Positions 7,887 to 17,414 are shown, counted from the stretch's first letter. The stretch is 64,000 nt of DNA from Holophagae bacterium (GCA_030429565.1 JAUIFE010000009.1:248001-312000), one strand, 5' to 3'. Numbers and translations: made by a program. The notes: generated by a model from the sequence alone, not told the origin.

Positions 7887-9989
7887 GTGAGTCGAGATCT
7901 GTCTCTCGAAAAATATCGTAACATCGGGATCATGGCGCACATTGACGCCGGCAAAACCACGACGACGGAACGCATTCTGTATTATACGGGTGTGAACTAT
8001 AAGGTCGGGGAAGTGCATTACGGCACCGCCACCATGGACTGGATGGAAGACGAGCAAGAGCGCGGTATTACGATTACCAGCGCCGCTACCACTTGTCATT
8101 GGAACGAGTACCGGATCAACATTATCGATACCCCCGGTCATGTTGATTTTACGGCCGAAGTGGAGCGCTCGTTACGCGTTCTCGACGGTGCCATCGCGAT
8201 TTATGACGCGGTGGCCGGTGTAGAAGCACAGTCGGAGACCGTCTGGCGTCAGGCTGACAAATACCGTGTTCCACGGATTGCCTACGTCAATAAAATGGAC
8301 CGTGCCGGTGCCGATTTCAGTCGGGTCGTCGAAATGATGAAAGAACGACTGAACGCCGTGCCGTTTGTGATTCAGTTGCCCATGGGCGCTGAAGAGGCCT
8401 TCGGTGGCGTGATCGACTTGGTCGAAGACCAAATGATCATTTGGCAGAGCGAGGACAAAGACAGCACCTTTGAGCGCGTGGCCGTCAGCGATGAATATCG
8501 CGACGCGGTTGACAGCGCTCGCGAGGTGTTGATGGAGTCCTTGGCCGAAACCGACGAAAGCTTGCTGGAAGCCTACTTGGACTCTGGTGAGTTGACGGTT
8601 GCACAAATGAAAGCCGCCTTGCGTCGCATCACGCTGACGCAACAAGGTGTGCCGGTTTTGTGTGGTTCTTCCTTCAAGAACAAAGGGGTTCAACCGCTGC
8701 TTGACGCCGTGGTCGACTACCTTCCGTCACCAACCGACATTGGCGCCGTGGTCGGGCACTCGCTCGATTACAGCGAAGAAGTGCGTCGCGAAGCTCGTGA
8801 CGACGAACCCTTTTCCGCGTTGGTTTTCAAGATTGCGGGTAACCAGTACGGCGATTTGGCCTACATTCGCATTTATTCCGGTGTGGTGAAGTCGGGTGAG
8901 AAGGTGTTTAACGTTGCGAAAAATCGCAGCGAACGCATCGGTCACTTTTTCCAAATGCACGCCAACAAACAAAAAGAAGTTAAAGAAGCCGCCACGGGCG
9001 ACATCGTCGCAATTGCCGGCTTCAAGAACGTGGTCACCGGGGACACGATCTGTCATCCCGATTCACCGCTTTTGCTCGAGCGCATGGATTTCCCAGAGCC
9101 GGTCATCCACATTGCAATTGAACCGAAAACGAAGGCGGATCAGGACAAACTGAGTCAAACCCTGGATCGACTGGCCCTCGAGGATCCCACCTTCCAGGTG
9201 CGGATCGATGAAGAGTCCGGTCAAACCATTATTTCCGGAATGGGCGAGCTCCATTTGGAGATTTTGGTAAAACGGATGATTCGCGACTTTAACGTGCAAG
9301 CTAACGTCGGCAAGCCCCAAGTCGCATATCGTGAAACGGTTAATGAGAAAGCGCGCGTGGACGAAAGTTACGAGCGCCAGTTAACCGGGAAGCGTATCTT
9401 CGCGCGCGTCGTGTTGTCGGTTGAACCGGCGGAACGCGGCGCCGGGGTAAGCTTTGCAAACCTCACCGAAGAAACCACCTTGCCCAAGGTCTTTGCCGAT
9501 GCTGTTCAGGAAGGCGTGCTTCAAGCTGCGCGTTCCGGCGCCATCGCTGGCTTTGAAATGGTTGATGTTCATGTTGTGTTGCACGACGCGTCTTTCGATG
9601 AAGTTGACTCCACTGATGTCGCCTTTAAAGTTGCGGCGTCGATGGCCTTCAAACGGGCGGCGCGCGAAGCACAAGCGGTTCTCATTGAGCCGGTGATGAA
9701 TGTCCAAGTGGTGACTCCGGAAGAGTATATGGGATCGGTTGTCGGCGATTTAAACACGCGCGGCGGTCGCATTCTTAATATGGAATCCCGCGGTGACTTG
9801 CACGTCGTCCGGGCCCATGTGTCTTTGGCAAACATGTTCGGTTACTCAACCGCCTTAAGATCGGTTTCTCAAGGGAGAGCCACGTTCTCCATGGAGTTTT
9901 CGCAATACGCGGAAGCACCGAAAGCCATTCAGGAGAAATACGCACCCCAGATGGGCGTATCTGGCGATGGAATCAGGAGTATGGGATGA
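7887..9989 (+). CDS. fusA: Translation elongation factor G
   Basis: GTPase that drives ribosomal translocation, 700 residues. G1 is AHIDAGKT, G3 is DTPGHVDFT, G4 is NKMD, and domains II-V follow at normal length, ending in the usual Met/Gly-rich tail. The GTG at 7887 gives MSRDLSLEKYRNIGI, as in homologues, with GGAG 7 bases upstream; an in-frame TTG at 7872 is less likely. A 150-base gap separates it from rpsG. Its stop overlaps the rpsJ start (ATGA). No tuf gene follows, unlike the classical str operon. Confidence 0.97.
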   Translation: MSRDLSLEKYRNIGIMAHIDAGKTTTTERILYYTGVNYKVGEVHYGTATMDWMEDEQERGITITSAATTCHWNEYRINIIDTPGHVDFTAEVERSLRVLDGAIAIYDAVAGVEAQSETVWRQADKYRVPRIAYVNKMDRAGADFSRVVEMMKERLNAVPFVIQLPMGAEEAFGGVIDLVEDQMIIWQSEDKDSTFERVAVSDEYRDAVDSAREVLMESLAETDESLLEAYLDSGELTVAQMKAALRRITLTQQGVPVLCGSSFKNKGVQPLLDAVVDYLPSPTDIGAVVGHSLDYSEEVRREARDDEPFSALVFKIAGNQYGDLAYIRIYSGVVKSGEKVFNVAKNRSERIGHFFQMHANKQKEVKEAATGDIVAIAGFKNVVTGDTICHPDSPLLLERMDFPEPVIHIAIEPKTKADQDKLSQTLDRLALEDPTFQVRIDEESGQTIISGMGELHLEILVKRMIRDFNVQANVGKPQVAYRETVNEKARVDESYERQLTGKRIFARVVLSVEPAERGAGVSFANLTEETTLPKVFADAVQEGVLQAARSGAIAGFEMVDVHVVLHDASFDEVDSTDVAFKVAASMAFKRAAREAQAVLIEPVMNVQVVTPEEYMGSVVGDLNTRGGRILNMESRGDLHVVRAHVSLANMFGYSTALRSVSQGRATFSMEFSQYAEAPKAIQEKYAPQMGVSGDGIRSMG

Positions 9990-10309
9990 TCAACGAAACC
10001 ATTCGAATTCGATTGAAGGCCTTCGATCACAAAATTCTGGATCAGTCGACGCGTCAAATCGTCGACACGGCCAAACGGACCGGCGCTGTTATCGCGGGCC
10101 CGGTACCACTGCCCACCAGAATACGGAAATACACCGTCTTGCGATCGCCTCACGTCGATAAAAAATCTCGCGAGCAGTTTGAATCTCGCACCCACAAACG
10201 GTTAATCGACATTCTCGAACCGACCTCGCAAACTGTTGAAGCACTGATGAAGCTTGACTTACCTGCCGGGGTAGATGTGGAAATCAAAACCTACGCGAAG
10301 ACCAAGTAA
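9986..10309 (+). CDS. rpsJ: 30S ribosomal protein S10
   Basis: A 107-residue head protein of the 30S subunit and, in many bacteria, a transcription antitermination partner of NusB. The SPHVDKKSREQFESRTHKR segment is diagnostic. The start overlaps the fusA stop by 4 bases and CAGGAG lies inside the fusA end, so the S10 cluster is directly coupled to the str genes here. Confidence 0.96.
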   Translation: MINETIRIRLKAFDHKILDQSTRQIVDTAKRTGAVIAGPVPLPTRIRKYTVLRSPHVDKKSREQFESRTHKRLIDILEPTSQTVEALMKLDLPAGVDVEIKTYAKTK

Positions 10310-10348
10310 GCAGCAGCCGTTCGGTTAGCGTAAGTTAGGAGTGAGAGG

Positions 10349-10972
10349 ATGATCAAAGGAATTCTTGGCAAAAAACTGGGCATGACCCAGGTTTATGATG
10401 ATTCTGGTCGTGTGGTACCTGTCACCGTGATCGAAGCGGGTCCTTGCGTTGTCACGCAAGTGAAAACCCTCGAGAACGACGGCTACACGGCTGCACAAAT
10501 CGGCTTGGTAGAGAAAAAAGCGCCTAAAAAGCAATCCAAAGCCGAGCAGGGTCACTTGAAGAAAAACAACATCGCCCCCATGCGTCACCTTAAAGAGTTT
10601 CGCATCGACGCCGGCGATGGCATTAATGTCGGCGACCAGGTCCTGGTTAACAGCTTTGAAGTCGACGAAAAGATTCATGTCACCGCTACCTCTCAAGGTA
10701 AAGGTTTCCAGGGTGTTATTAAGCGCCACGGTTTCGGCGGCGGTCGCATGACTCACGGTTCCCACTTCAAACGGGCACCGGGCTCCATCGGCCAGTGTGC
10801 GACGCCAAGTCGCGTTTTCCCCGGTAAGAAAATGCCGGGCCACATGGGTGCCCGCAAGGTGACCGTTAAGAATCTGAAAATCGTTCAGGTCATCGAAGAT
10901 CAAAACTTGCTGTTGGTAAAAGGTGCTGTACCTGGTTCCAAAGGCAGCTTGGTCGCGATTCGCAAAGGTTAA
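10349..10972 (+). CDS. rplC: 50S ribosomal protein L3
   Basis: Assembly-initiating 23S rRNA-binding protein, 207 residues. GKKLGMTQV at the N-terminus and the central loop reaching toward the peptidyl transferase centre (GVIKRHGFGGGRMTHGSHF) are conserved, including the Gln-containing SIGQCATPSRV site that PrmB methylates in other bacteria. GGAGTGAGAGG precedes the ATG. Confidence 0.96.
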   Translation: MIKGILGKKLGMTQVYDDSGRVVPVTVIEAGPCVVTQVKTLENDGYTAAQIGLVEKKAPKKQSKAEQGHLKKNNIAPMRHLKEFRIDAGDGINVGDQVLVNSFEVDEKIHVTATSQGKGFQGVIKRHGFGGGRMTHGSHFKRAPGSIGQCATPSRVFPGKKMPGHMGARKVTVKNLKIVQVIEDQNLLLVKGAVPGSKGSLVAIRKG

Positions 10973-10983
10973 GGAGAAGGGAA

Positions 10984-11610
10984 ATGCCCAAAGCAGAAGT
11001 TTTTTCATTGAAAAACGAAAAAGTCGGCGACGTGGAGTTGGCCGACGAGGTGTTTGCCGCTCCATTGAATCGCCATTTGATTTGGGAAGCGGTGAATCAT
11101 TACCTGGCCAAAGGCCGGGCAGGCACTGCCAAAACCAAAGTTCGTTCTGAAGTCGCCGGCTCCGGCCGCAAACTTTGGAAGCAGAAAGGCACCGGTCGTG
11201 CCCGCGTCGGTGAGATCCGTACGCCCAAATGGCGTGGCGGTGGTACCGTTCACGGTCCCCGTCCTCGCAGCTACGACTACGCCTTTCCTAAGAAAAAACG
11301 TCGCGGCGCCCTGCGTTCCGCGTTGTCCGACAAAGTGGCAAACGGCAACATGAAAGTTGTCGCCGACTTGGCCCTTGCCGATCACAAAACCCGTAACCTG
11401 GTTTCCGTGATCAGCACTTTGAGCCAAGAAGGCAAGGTGCTGGTGGTTGACTTGCAGGGTAACCAAAACTTGGAGCGCGCCTCCAACAACCTTCCCACCG
11501 TCAAGCACGTCACCACTTTGGGTCTGAACATTCACGATTTGCTGAAATACGATCAGTTAGTGATTTCCAAAGAAGCCGCCCTGCATCTTCAGGAGGTATT
11601 GAAGAAATGA
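10984..11610 (+). CDS. rplD: 50S ribosomal protein L4
   Basis: A 208-residue large-subunit protein whose extended loop (KQKGTGRARVGEIRTPKWRGG) lines the exit tunnel; no indel is apparent in this macrolide-relevant loop. In E. coli L4 represses its own operon by acting on the S10 leader, but no such leader is evident because rpsJ is fused to fusA. It overlaps rplW by 4 bases. Confidence 0.96.
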   Translation: MPKAEVFSLKNEKVGDVELADEVFAAPLNRHLIWEAVNHYLAKGRAGTAKTKVRSEVAGSGRKLWKQKGTGRARVGEIRTPKWRGGGTVHGPRPRSYDYAFPKKKRRGALRSALSDKVANGNMKVVADLALADHKTRNLVSVISTLSQEGKVLVVDLQGNQNLERASNNLPTVKHVTTLGLNIHDLLKYDQLVISKEAALHLQEVLKK

Positions 11611-11903
11611 GTGATCGTCTGACCCGCATCCTGCAGGCCCCGCACTTGACCGAAAAGAGCATGGCCGAAAAAAGCAAAGACAACGTTTATGTCTTCCGCG
11701 TTCGTCCCGACGCCAACAAGATCGAAATCAAGGCCGCTGTTGAGAAGCACTTTGGTGTCGTCGTTACCGACGTCCGCACTTCCAACGTCAAGCCTAAGAA
11801 ACGTCGCGTCGGCCGCCACTTTGGTAAAACCTCAGCTTGGAAAAAGGCTTACGTAACTGTTCAGCCCGGCTCAGGTGAAATCGAATATTTCGAAGGCACC
11901 TAA
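11607..11903 (+). CDS. rplW: 50S ribosomal protein L23
   Basis: A 98-residue tunnel-exit protein that docks trigger factor and the signal recognition particle. The family core (ILQAPHLTEKS, then VFRVRPDANKIEIKAAVEKHFGV) is clear. ATGA overlap with rplD implies coupled translation. Confidence 0.95.
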   Translation: MSDRLTRILQAPHLTEKSMAEKSKDNVYVFRVRPDANKIEIKAAVEKHFGVVVTDVRTSNVKPKKRRVGRHFGKTSAWKKAYVTVQPGSGEIEYFEGT

Positions 11904-11926
11904 GGAATTAGAGAGGAGTTGTTCCA

Positions 11927-12751
11927 ATGGCAATGAAATCATTTAAACCAACCTCCCCGGGTGTTCGCAGCCTCAAGTTGCCCATTAACAAAGAGTTAGC
12001 GAAATCCGGTCCCAAGAAATCGCTGACCAAAGGTCTTTCCAAGTCCGGTGGTCGTGATAACAAGGGTCGTATTACCATTCGTTTTCGCGGCGGCGGCCAC
12101 AAGCGTCGTTACCGTGAGATCGATTTCAAACGCACCAAAGACGGCGTTCCGGCGACCGTGGTTCAGATCGAGTACGATCCAAACCGCAGCTCACACATCG
12201 CCTTGTTGAAGTACGCCGATGGTGAATACCGCTACATTCTCGCCCCTGTCGGCCTTAAATCCGGCGACAAGGTTGAGTCTGGCGCGGACGCCGACATTGT
12301 GGCTGGCAACTGCTTGCCACTGCGCAACATCCCTGTCGGTACTTTGATCCACAACATCGAGTTGAAAATCGGTAAAGGCGGCCAGATGGCACGCTCCGCC
12401 GGTGCCTACGCGCAGTTGTTGGGTAAAGAAAACGAATACGCCACGCTGCGTTTGCCTTCCGGTGAAGTGCGTTATGTGCACCTCGAGTGCCGTGCCACCG
12501 TCGGCCAGGTTGGCAACATGGAAAACGAGATCAAGAAACTTGGTAAAGCGGGCCGCAAACGTTGGAGTGGCAAAAAGCCTCACAACCGCGGTGTCACCAT
12601 GAACCCTGTCGACCACCCCATGGGTGGTGGTGAAGGGCGTTCTTCCGGTGGCCGTCACCCTTGTACGCCTTGGGGTAAACCCACCAAAGGCTGGAGAACC
12701 CGCCGCAAGAAGGCTAGCGACAAAATGATCGTTCGCCGTCGCAACAAGTAA
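11927..12751 (+). CDS. rplB: 50S ribosomal protein L2
   Basis: A 274-residue protein needed for subunit association and peptidyl transfer. The essential histidine region near the C-terminus (NPVDHPMGGGEGR) is intact, and the RIT(I/V)RFRGGGHKRRYR core is typical. GAGAGGAG lies upstream of the ATG; an internal ATG two codons later is possible but less well placed. Confidence 0.97.
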   Translation: MAMKSFKPTSPGVRSLKLPINKELAKSGPKKSLTKGLSKSGGRDNKGRITIRFRGGGHKRRYREIDFKRTKDGVPATVVQIEYDPNRSSHIALLKYADGEYRYILAPVGLKSGDKVESGADADIVAGNCLPLRNIPVGTLIHNIELKIGKGGQMARSAGAYAQLLGKENEYATLRLPSGEVRYVHLECRATVGQVGNMENEIKKLGKAGRKRWSGKKPHNRGVTMNPVDHPMGGGEGRSSGGRHPCTPWGKPTKGWRTRRKKASDKMIVRRRNK

Positions 12752-12776
12752 TTGAGATCGCCTGAAGGAGCATGAA

Positions 12777-13061
12777 ATGCCAAGATCGTTGAAAAAAGGG
12801 CCTTTCGTTGACCACCACTTGATGGCGAAGGTCGAAGCCGCCGCCGAGCGCGGCGACAACAAGGTTATTAAAACCTGGTCACGCCGGTCTACCATCGTTC
12901 CTGAAATGATTGGTATGACCTTTGCCGTTCACAACGGCCAAAAGTTCATCCCGGTGTACGTGCAGGAAAACATGGTTGGCCACAAATTGGGTGAATTCTC
13001 ACCCTCGCGCACCTGGCGCGGCCACGCCGGCCAGAAAAACCAAAAAGGTTCCAGAAGGTAA
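12777..13061 (+). CDS. rpsS: 30S ribosomal protein S19
   Basis: A 94-residue head protein contacting 16S rRNA and the B1 bridge. MPRSLKKGPFVD at the start and GEFSPSRTWRGHAG near the end are diagnostic. GAAGGAG precedes the ATG. Confidence 0.96.
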   Translation: MPRSLKKGPFVDHHLMAKVEAAAERGDNKVIKTWSRRSTIVPEMIGMTFAVHNGQKFIPVYVQENMVGHKLGEFSPSRTWRGHAGQKNQKGSRR

Positions 13062-13072
13062 GGGGTGACAGC

Positions 13073-13414
13073 GTGATTGCCAAAGCAAAAGCGAAATACA
13101 TTCGTGGTTCCGCCCGCAAAGCAAGACTGGTTGTTGACCAGATCCGCGGCCAAAAGGTCGACAAGGCCCTGGCTATCCTTGCCTTCTCGCCTAAGCGTGC
13201 GGCCCGCCACATCGAAGAATGCCTCAAGTCGGCGGTAGCCAACGCGATGCAAAAAGACGGCACCATCGATCCCGATGACTTGTACGTCTCCAAAGCTGTT
13301 GTCGACGAAGGACCCACCATGAAACGCATCCAGCCGCGCGCCATGGGCCGCGCCTTCCGCATCAACAAGCGTTTCAATCACATCAGTATTGAACTCTCTC
13401 AATTAGAAGGGTAA
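13073..13414 (+). CDS. rplV: 50S ribosomal protein L22
   Basis: A 113-residue protein whose beta-hairpin lines the exit tunnel. The KARLVVDQIRGQKV helix and the hairpin region (GPTMKRIQPRAMGRAFRI) are recognisable without obvious deletion. It starts with GTG 11 bases after rpsS, preceded by AAGGGGTGA. Confidence 0.95.
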   Translation: MIAKAKAKYIRGSARKARLVVDQIRGQKVDKALAILAFSPKRAARHIEECLKSAVANAMQKDGTIDPDDLYVSKAVVDEGPTMKRIQPRAMGRAFRINKRFNHISIELSQLEG

Positions 13415-13426
13415 CGGAGGTTTCAC

Positions 13427-14041
13427 GTGGGTCAGAAGGTCCATCCTACCGGCTTTCGTCTGGTAATGAGCAAAAACTGGTCCTCAAAGTGGATCGCGCG
13501 TCAAGAGTATGCCGACTACCTGCATCTCGACTTGAACTTGCGCAAAGTTTTGAAAGAAAAACTGAGCAAGGCGTCCGTATCGCGTATCGACATTGAGCGA
13601 GCAGCCAATAAACTGAAATTGAACATCTTGACCGCCCGTCCCGGTATCATCATCGGGAAAAAAGGTTCGGAAGTTGAGAAGCTGAAACACTGGATCAGCG
13701 CTCGTACTAACCAAGATGTCACGATCAACATCAAAGAAGTCAAAAAACCTGAACTGGAAGCCCAGCTTGTTGCTGAAGCCATCTGCCAACAACTCGAGCG
13801 TCGTATCTCTTTCCGCCGTGCTATGAAAAAAGCGGAAGAAAATGCGTTGAGATTTGGTGCGAAAGGAATTAAAATCAAGGTTTCGGGCCGTTTGAACGGT
13901 GCCGAGATCGCCCGCTCCGAAGAATACCTTTCCGGCCAGATGCCACTTCAGACGTTGCGTGCCAACGTAGATTACGGCTTTTCTGAAGCTTTAACCACTT
14001 ACGGCATCATTGGCGTTAAAGTTTGGGTTAACAAGGGCTAA
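13427..14041 (+). CDS. rpsC: 30S ribosomal protein S3
   Basis: A 204-residue mRNA-entry protein, somewhat shorter at the C-terminus than the E. coli form (233). A KH domain with the loop IIGKKGSEVEKL is present, and MGQKVHPTGFRL opens the protein. GTG start, with CGGAGG upstream. Confidence 0.96.
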   Translation: MGQKVHPTGFRLVMSKNWSSKWIARQEYADYLHLDLNLRKVLKEKLSKASVSRIDIERAANKLKLNILTARPGIIIGKKGSEVEKLKHWISARTNQDVTINIKEVKKPELEAQLVAEAICQQLERRISFRRAMKKAEENALRFGAKGIKIKVSGRLNGAEIARSEEYLSGQMPLQTLRANVDYGFSEALTTYGIIGVKVWVNKG

Positions 14042-14119
14042 ATCGATCCATCGCGAAGGCGACATGGCCTCATTTGAGGCTGTGTGTCCTTGCGTGTGCA
14101 TAAAGGGAGATAACACGTC

Positions 14120-14536
14120 ATGTTGATGCCCAATCGCACCAAGTACCGCAAGGTACAGAAAAAATTAAAATTCAAAGTCGCGACCCGCGGCGCTGAATTG
14201 TCTTTTGGTGAATACGGTCTGAAGGCTTTGGAGTCCGGTTGGTTGACCAGTCGTCAGATTGAGGCGGCTCGTATCGCCATGACCCGTCACATTAAACGGG
14301 GCGGTAAAATTTGGATTCGCATGTTTCCAGATAAACCCATCACCACCAAGCCTGCTGAAACCCGTATGGGTAAAGGTAAAGGTTCCGTGGACCACTGGGT
14401 TACCGTAGTCCACGCCGGCAAAATCCTTTTCGAAATGGAAGGGGTTAGCCCTGAACTGGCGCGCTCCGCTTTTGATATCGCGGCTCAGAAATTGCCCATC
14501 AAGTGCAAGTTCGTGATGCGCCACGGTGAGGAGTAA
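14120..14536 (+). CDS. rplP: 50S ribosomal protein L16
   Basis: A 138-residue protein that organises the A-site tRNA elbow. MLMPNRTKYRK opens it and the conserved RMGKGKGSVDHWV loop is intact. It follows rpsC after 78 bases that contain only a short palindrome. AAAGGGAG lies upstream. Confidence 0.96.
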   Translation: MLMPNRTKYRKVQKKLKFKVATRGAELSFGEYGLKALESGWLTSRQIEAARIAMTRHIKRGGKIWIRMFPDKPITTKPAETRMGKGKGSVDHWVTVVHAGKILFEMEGVSPELARSAFDIAAQKLPIKCKFVMRHGEE

Positions 14537-14541
14537 GTACC

Positions 14542-14739
14542 ATGAAAATTAAAGAGATTCGCGAGATGACGGACGAAGCACTCGTCGAGAACATCGCGAA
14601 CATCGAAAAAGAACTGATGCACCTGCGTCTGGGCAATGCCATCGGCACTGTTGAAAGCCCGATTCAGATCCGTCAAAAACGGCGTGACATCGCGCGGATG
14701 AAAACTCTTCAAACGCAACGCGCCACGCAGAATAGCTAA
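14542..14739 (+). CDS. rpmC: 50S ribosomal protein L29
   Basis: A 65-residue two-helix protein near the tunnel exit. MKIKEIREMTDEAL and the IRQKRRDIARMKT helix are typical. It begins 5 bases after rplP and has a GAGGAG site inside the rplP end. Confidence 0.95.
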   Translation: MKIKEIREMTDEALVENIANIEKELMHLRLGNAIGTVESPIQIRQKRRDIARMKTLQTQRATQNS

Positions 14740-14757
14740 CAGGATAGGTAAAGACTT

Positions 14758-15012
14758 ATGGAAAAAACCAGAGGTCAGAAGGTGAAGCGTACCGGCGTGG
14801 TGGTTTCCGACAAAATGGACAAAACCATTGTCGTGAAAACCGAGCGTAAGCTCATTCACCCGCTGTACAAGCGCACCGTTAAAAAGTCCAAAAAATTCAA
14901 GGCTCATGATGAAAACAACGTCGCCAAAATTGGCGATACCGTTGAGATCATCGAGTCTCGTCCCTTGTCCAAGGATAAGACCTGGCGTCTTGTCCGCGTT
15001 GTGGGCAAGTAA
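14758..15012 (+). CDS. rpsQ: 30S ribosomal protein S17
   Basis: An 84-residue OB-fold primary 16S rRNA binder. GVVVSDKMDKTIVV and the closing IIESRPLSKDKTWRLV are diagnostic. An AGGATAGGT site precedes the ATG. Confidence 0.95.
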   Translation: MEKTRGQKVKRTGVVVSDKMDKTIVVKTERKLIHPLYKRTVKKSKKFKAHDENNVAKIGDTVEIIESRPLSKDKTWRLVRVVGK

Positions 15013-15041
15013 GCGAAGTTTGATTTCAAGGAAAACAAGCC

Positions 15042-15410
15042 ATGATTCAAATGGGAAGCATCTTGAATGTTGCCGATAACAGCGGCGCCAAGAAGATCCT
15101 GTGTATCCACCCTCACGGTGGCGACACGGCTTCTGTAGCGCAGTTGGGCGACATCATCACGGCTTCCGTGCGGGAAGCAATTCCCGGCGGCACCGTCAAA
15201 AAGAAAAAAGTGGTTAAAGCCGTTATCGTTCGTCAGCGTAAGGAATACCGTCGTAAAGACGGCTCTTACATTAAGTTCGAAGAAAACGCGGCCGTCCTCG
15301 TTAAAGACGATGGCGAACCCATTGGTACCCGTGTTTTCGGCCCCGTTGCCCGTGAACTTCGCGACCGGAAATTCATGAAAATCGTTTCTCTCGCTCCTGA
15401 AGTTCTCTAG
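15042..15410 (+). CDS. rplN: 50S ribosomal protein L14
   Basis: A 122-residue protein in the intersubunit bridge region and docking site of RsfS in other bacteria. MIQMGSILNVADNSGAKK and the C-terminal ARELRDRKFMKIVSLAPEVL are conserved. CAAGGA lies upstream. Confidence 0.96.
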   Translation: MIQMGSILNVADNSGAKKILCIHPHGGDTASVAQLGDIITASVREAIPGGTVKKKKVVKAVIVRQRKEYRRKDGSYIKFEENAAVLVKDDGEPIGTRVFGPVARELRDRKFMKIVSLAPEVL

Positions 15411-15463
15411 ACTTGGGTGCGTCCGAAACCTTCGGAAACATCGGCATTACAGGTGAATGACAA

Positions 15464-15775
15464 ATGGCAGCAAAAATCAAAAAAGGTGACAAAGTAGCGA
15501 TCATCGCCGGCAAAGATCTTGGCAAAAGTGGCAAGGTCATGCAGGTTGATATCGCCAAAAGTCGTGTCGTTGTCGAAGGCTTGAACATGGTTAAGAAGCA
15601 CCGTCGTGCTTCTCAAGTTCAAGAAGGCGGCATCATCGACATCGAAGCACCGATTCACATTTCCAATGTTGCACTGGTTGATCCCAGTGATGACAAACCT
15701 TGCCGCGTTGGTTTTGAAATTCGCAACGACAAAAAAGTGCGCGTTTCTAAACGAACCAACACGGTGATTGACTAG
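15464..15775 (+). CDS. rplX: 50S ribosomal protein L24
   Basis: A 103-residue assembly-initiator protein with a KOW motif (KGDKVAIIAGKDLGKSGKV). The GGIIDIEAPIHISNV segment is typical. A 53-base gap separates it from rplN; the ATG is preceded by AGGTGA. Confidence 0.95.
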   Translation: MAAKIKKGDKVAIIAGKDLGKSGKVMQVDIAKSRVVVEGLNMVKKHRRASQVQEGGIIDIEAPIHISNVALVDPSDDKPCRVGFEIRNDKKVRVSKRTNTVID

Positions 15776-15818
15776 TTGAACCAACCGGTTCACCGCAATC
15801 AACCTCGAAGAGGCAAAA

Positions 15819-16358
15819 ATGGACCGTATTGAAAAGAATTATCGGGATACTATTCGCCCCAAACTGAAAGAAGATTTGGCCCTCAACATCATGCAGGTGC
15901 CAAAACTCGAAAAGATCGTGATTAACATGGGTGTCGGTGAAGCCATTGCCAACAGCAAGGTTCTCGACAACGCCGTGGAACAGCTCTCCACTTTAGCGGG
16001 ACAGCGGGCCGTGGTAACCCGGGCGAAAAAGTCCATCTCCAACTTTAAATTAAGAGAAGGGATGGCCATCGGCTGCCGTGTTACCCTGCGCGGCGAACGA
16101 ATGTACCAATTTTTTGATCGCCTGGTGAATATCGCATTGCCCCGTGTTCGTGACTTCCGTGGAGTCTCAAACAAGGCATTCGATGGTCGTGGGAATTATA
16201 CTCTTGGATTGAAGGATCAGCTGATCTTTCCAGAGATCGATTACGGCTCAATCGACAAACCTCGCGGAATGAACATCTGCATTGTTACGTCCGCTCAATC
16301 GGACGATCACGCCCGTGCGCTTTTGACGCAACTGGGTTTTCCATTCCGTAAAAACTAA
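15819..16358 (+). CDS. rplE: 50S ribosomal protein L5
   Basis: A 179-residue 5S rRNA-binding protein forming bridge B1b. IMQVPKLEKIVINMGVG and the GLKDQLIFPEIDYG loop are diagnostic. rpsN (S14), commonly the next gene, is absent; only 78 bases separate this gene from rpsH. Confidence 0.96.
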   Translation: MDRIEKNYRDTIRPKLKEDLALNIMQVPKLEKIVINMGVGEAIANSKVLDNAVEQLSTLAGQRAVVTRAKKSISNFKLREGMAIGCRVTLRGERMYQFFDRLVNIALPRVRDFRGVSNKAFDGRGNYTLGLKDQLIFPEIDYGSIDKPRGMNICIVTSAQSDDHARALLTQLGFPFRKN

Positions 16359-16436
16359 GTCACCCGCTCCGCGCCCCCTTCCTATTCCGGCGCGCGGACC
16401 TCGACGACTTTACTGTTGATTTAAGGAGCAGCGATC

Positions 16437-16835
16437 ATGGTAACGGATCCTATTGCTGATTTGTTAACCCGCATCCGCAATGGCCACATGGCCGGCCACG
16501 ATAAAGTGGACGTGCCTAGCTCAAAACAGAAGCAAGCCATTGTCAAGATCCTCAAGGAAGAGGGTTACATTAAGAATTTTAAAGTGGTTGACGCCAAGCG
16601 CAGTCATCCCATCATTCGCGTTTACTTGAAGTACGATGCGAACGGCAAACCGCTAATTAACGGTTTGAGCCGTGTCTCCAGTCCCGGTCGTCGCGTTTAC
16701 GCCGGCAAGGCAAACTTGCCCAAAGTTCTCGGCGGCATCGGCATTTCCATCATCACCACCAGCAGAGGCATTATGACCGACCACAAGGCCCGTTACTTGG
16801 GCGTGGGCGGCGAAGTCCTCTGTAAAGTTTGGTAA
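16437..16835 (+). CDS. rpsH: 30S ribosomal protein S8
   Basis: A 132-residue central-domain 16S rRNA binder. It opens with DPIADLLTRIRNG and ends with the TTSRGIMTDHKAR motif and GGEVLCKVW. In E. coli S8 represses the spc operon. AAGGAG precedes the ATG. Confidence 0.96.
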   Translation: MVTDPIADLLTRIRNGHMAGHDKVDVPSSKQKQAIVKILKEEGYIKNFKVVDAKRSHPIIRVYLKYDANGKPLINGLSRVSSPGRRVYAGKANLPKVLGGIGISIITTSRGIMTDHKARYLGVGGEVLCKVW

Positions 16836-16847
16836 GGGGAGGCGAGC

Positions 16848-17399
16848 ATGTCACGTGTTGGACTTAAAGAAATCGCGATTCCTGCTAACGTAAAAACAAA
16901 AATCGAAGGCACCACGCTCTTCGTTGAAGGCCCCAAAGGCAAGTTGACCGCCCCCATCCCCGAAGGGATTGGCGCCAAGTTGGAAGACGGCAAGCTGTCG
17001 TTCTCCCGCGAGCTCAACGACGGCCCCACGCGCGCCAAGCACGGCCTGGCCCGCGCCCTCGCCAACAACTGCGTGGTTGGTGTAACTGAAGGCTTTAAAA
17101 AGTCATTGCAAATCATTGGTGTTGGTTACCGCGTCAACGTCAGCGGCAGCACCGTCGAATTGCACCTCGGTTACTCTCACCCTATCAACTTCCCGCTGCC
17201 CGACGGCATCTCCGCGACCTCCGAGCAGGATCGTCAAACCAAATCCATCGTTCTCACGGTGGAAGGCATTGACAAACAGCTCGTCGGTCAAGTCGCCGCC
17301 AACATTCGCAGCTTGCGTAAGCCCGAGCCTTACAAAGGCAAAGGCGTTCGCTACCTCGGCGAGCAAATCTTGCGCAAAGCCGGCAAGTCCGGTAAGTAA
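16848..17399 (+). CDS. rplF: 50S ribosomal protein L6
   Basis: A 183-residue protein near the sarcin-ricin loop, made of two repeated alpha/beta domains. The C-terminal signature RKPEPYKGKGVRYLGE is intact. GGGGAGG lies upstream. Confidence 0.96.
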   Translation: MSRVGLKEIAIPANVKTKIEGTTLFVEGPKGKLTAPIPEGIGAKLEDGKLSFSRELNDGPTRAKHGLARALANNCVVGVTEGFKKSLQIIGVGYRVNVSGSTVELHLGYSHPINFPLPDGISATSEQDRQTKSIVLTVEGIDKQLVGQVAANIRSLRKPEPYKGKGVRYLGEQILRKAGKSGK

Positions 17400-17414
17400 T
17401 AGGAGCGTTTTTCG

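Noticed and set aside
14067..14080. GCCTCA-TT-TGAGGC palindrome between rpsC and rplP
   Set aside because: A 2-base loop and no T run make it neither a terminator nor a convincing operator.
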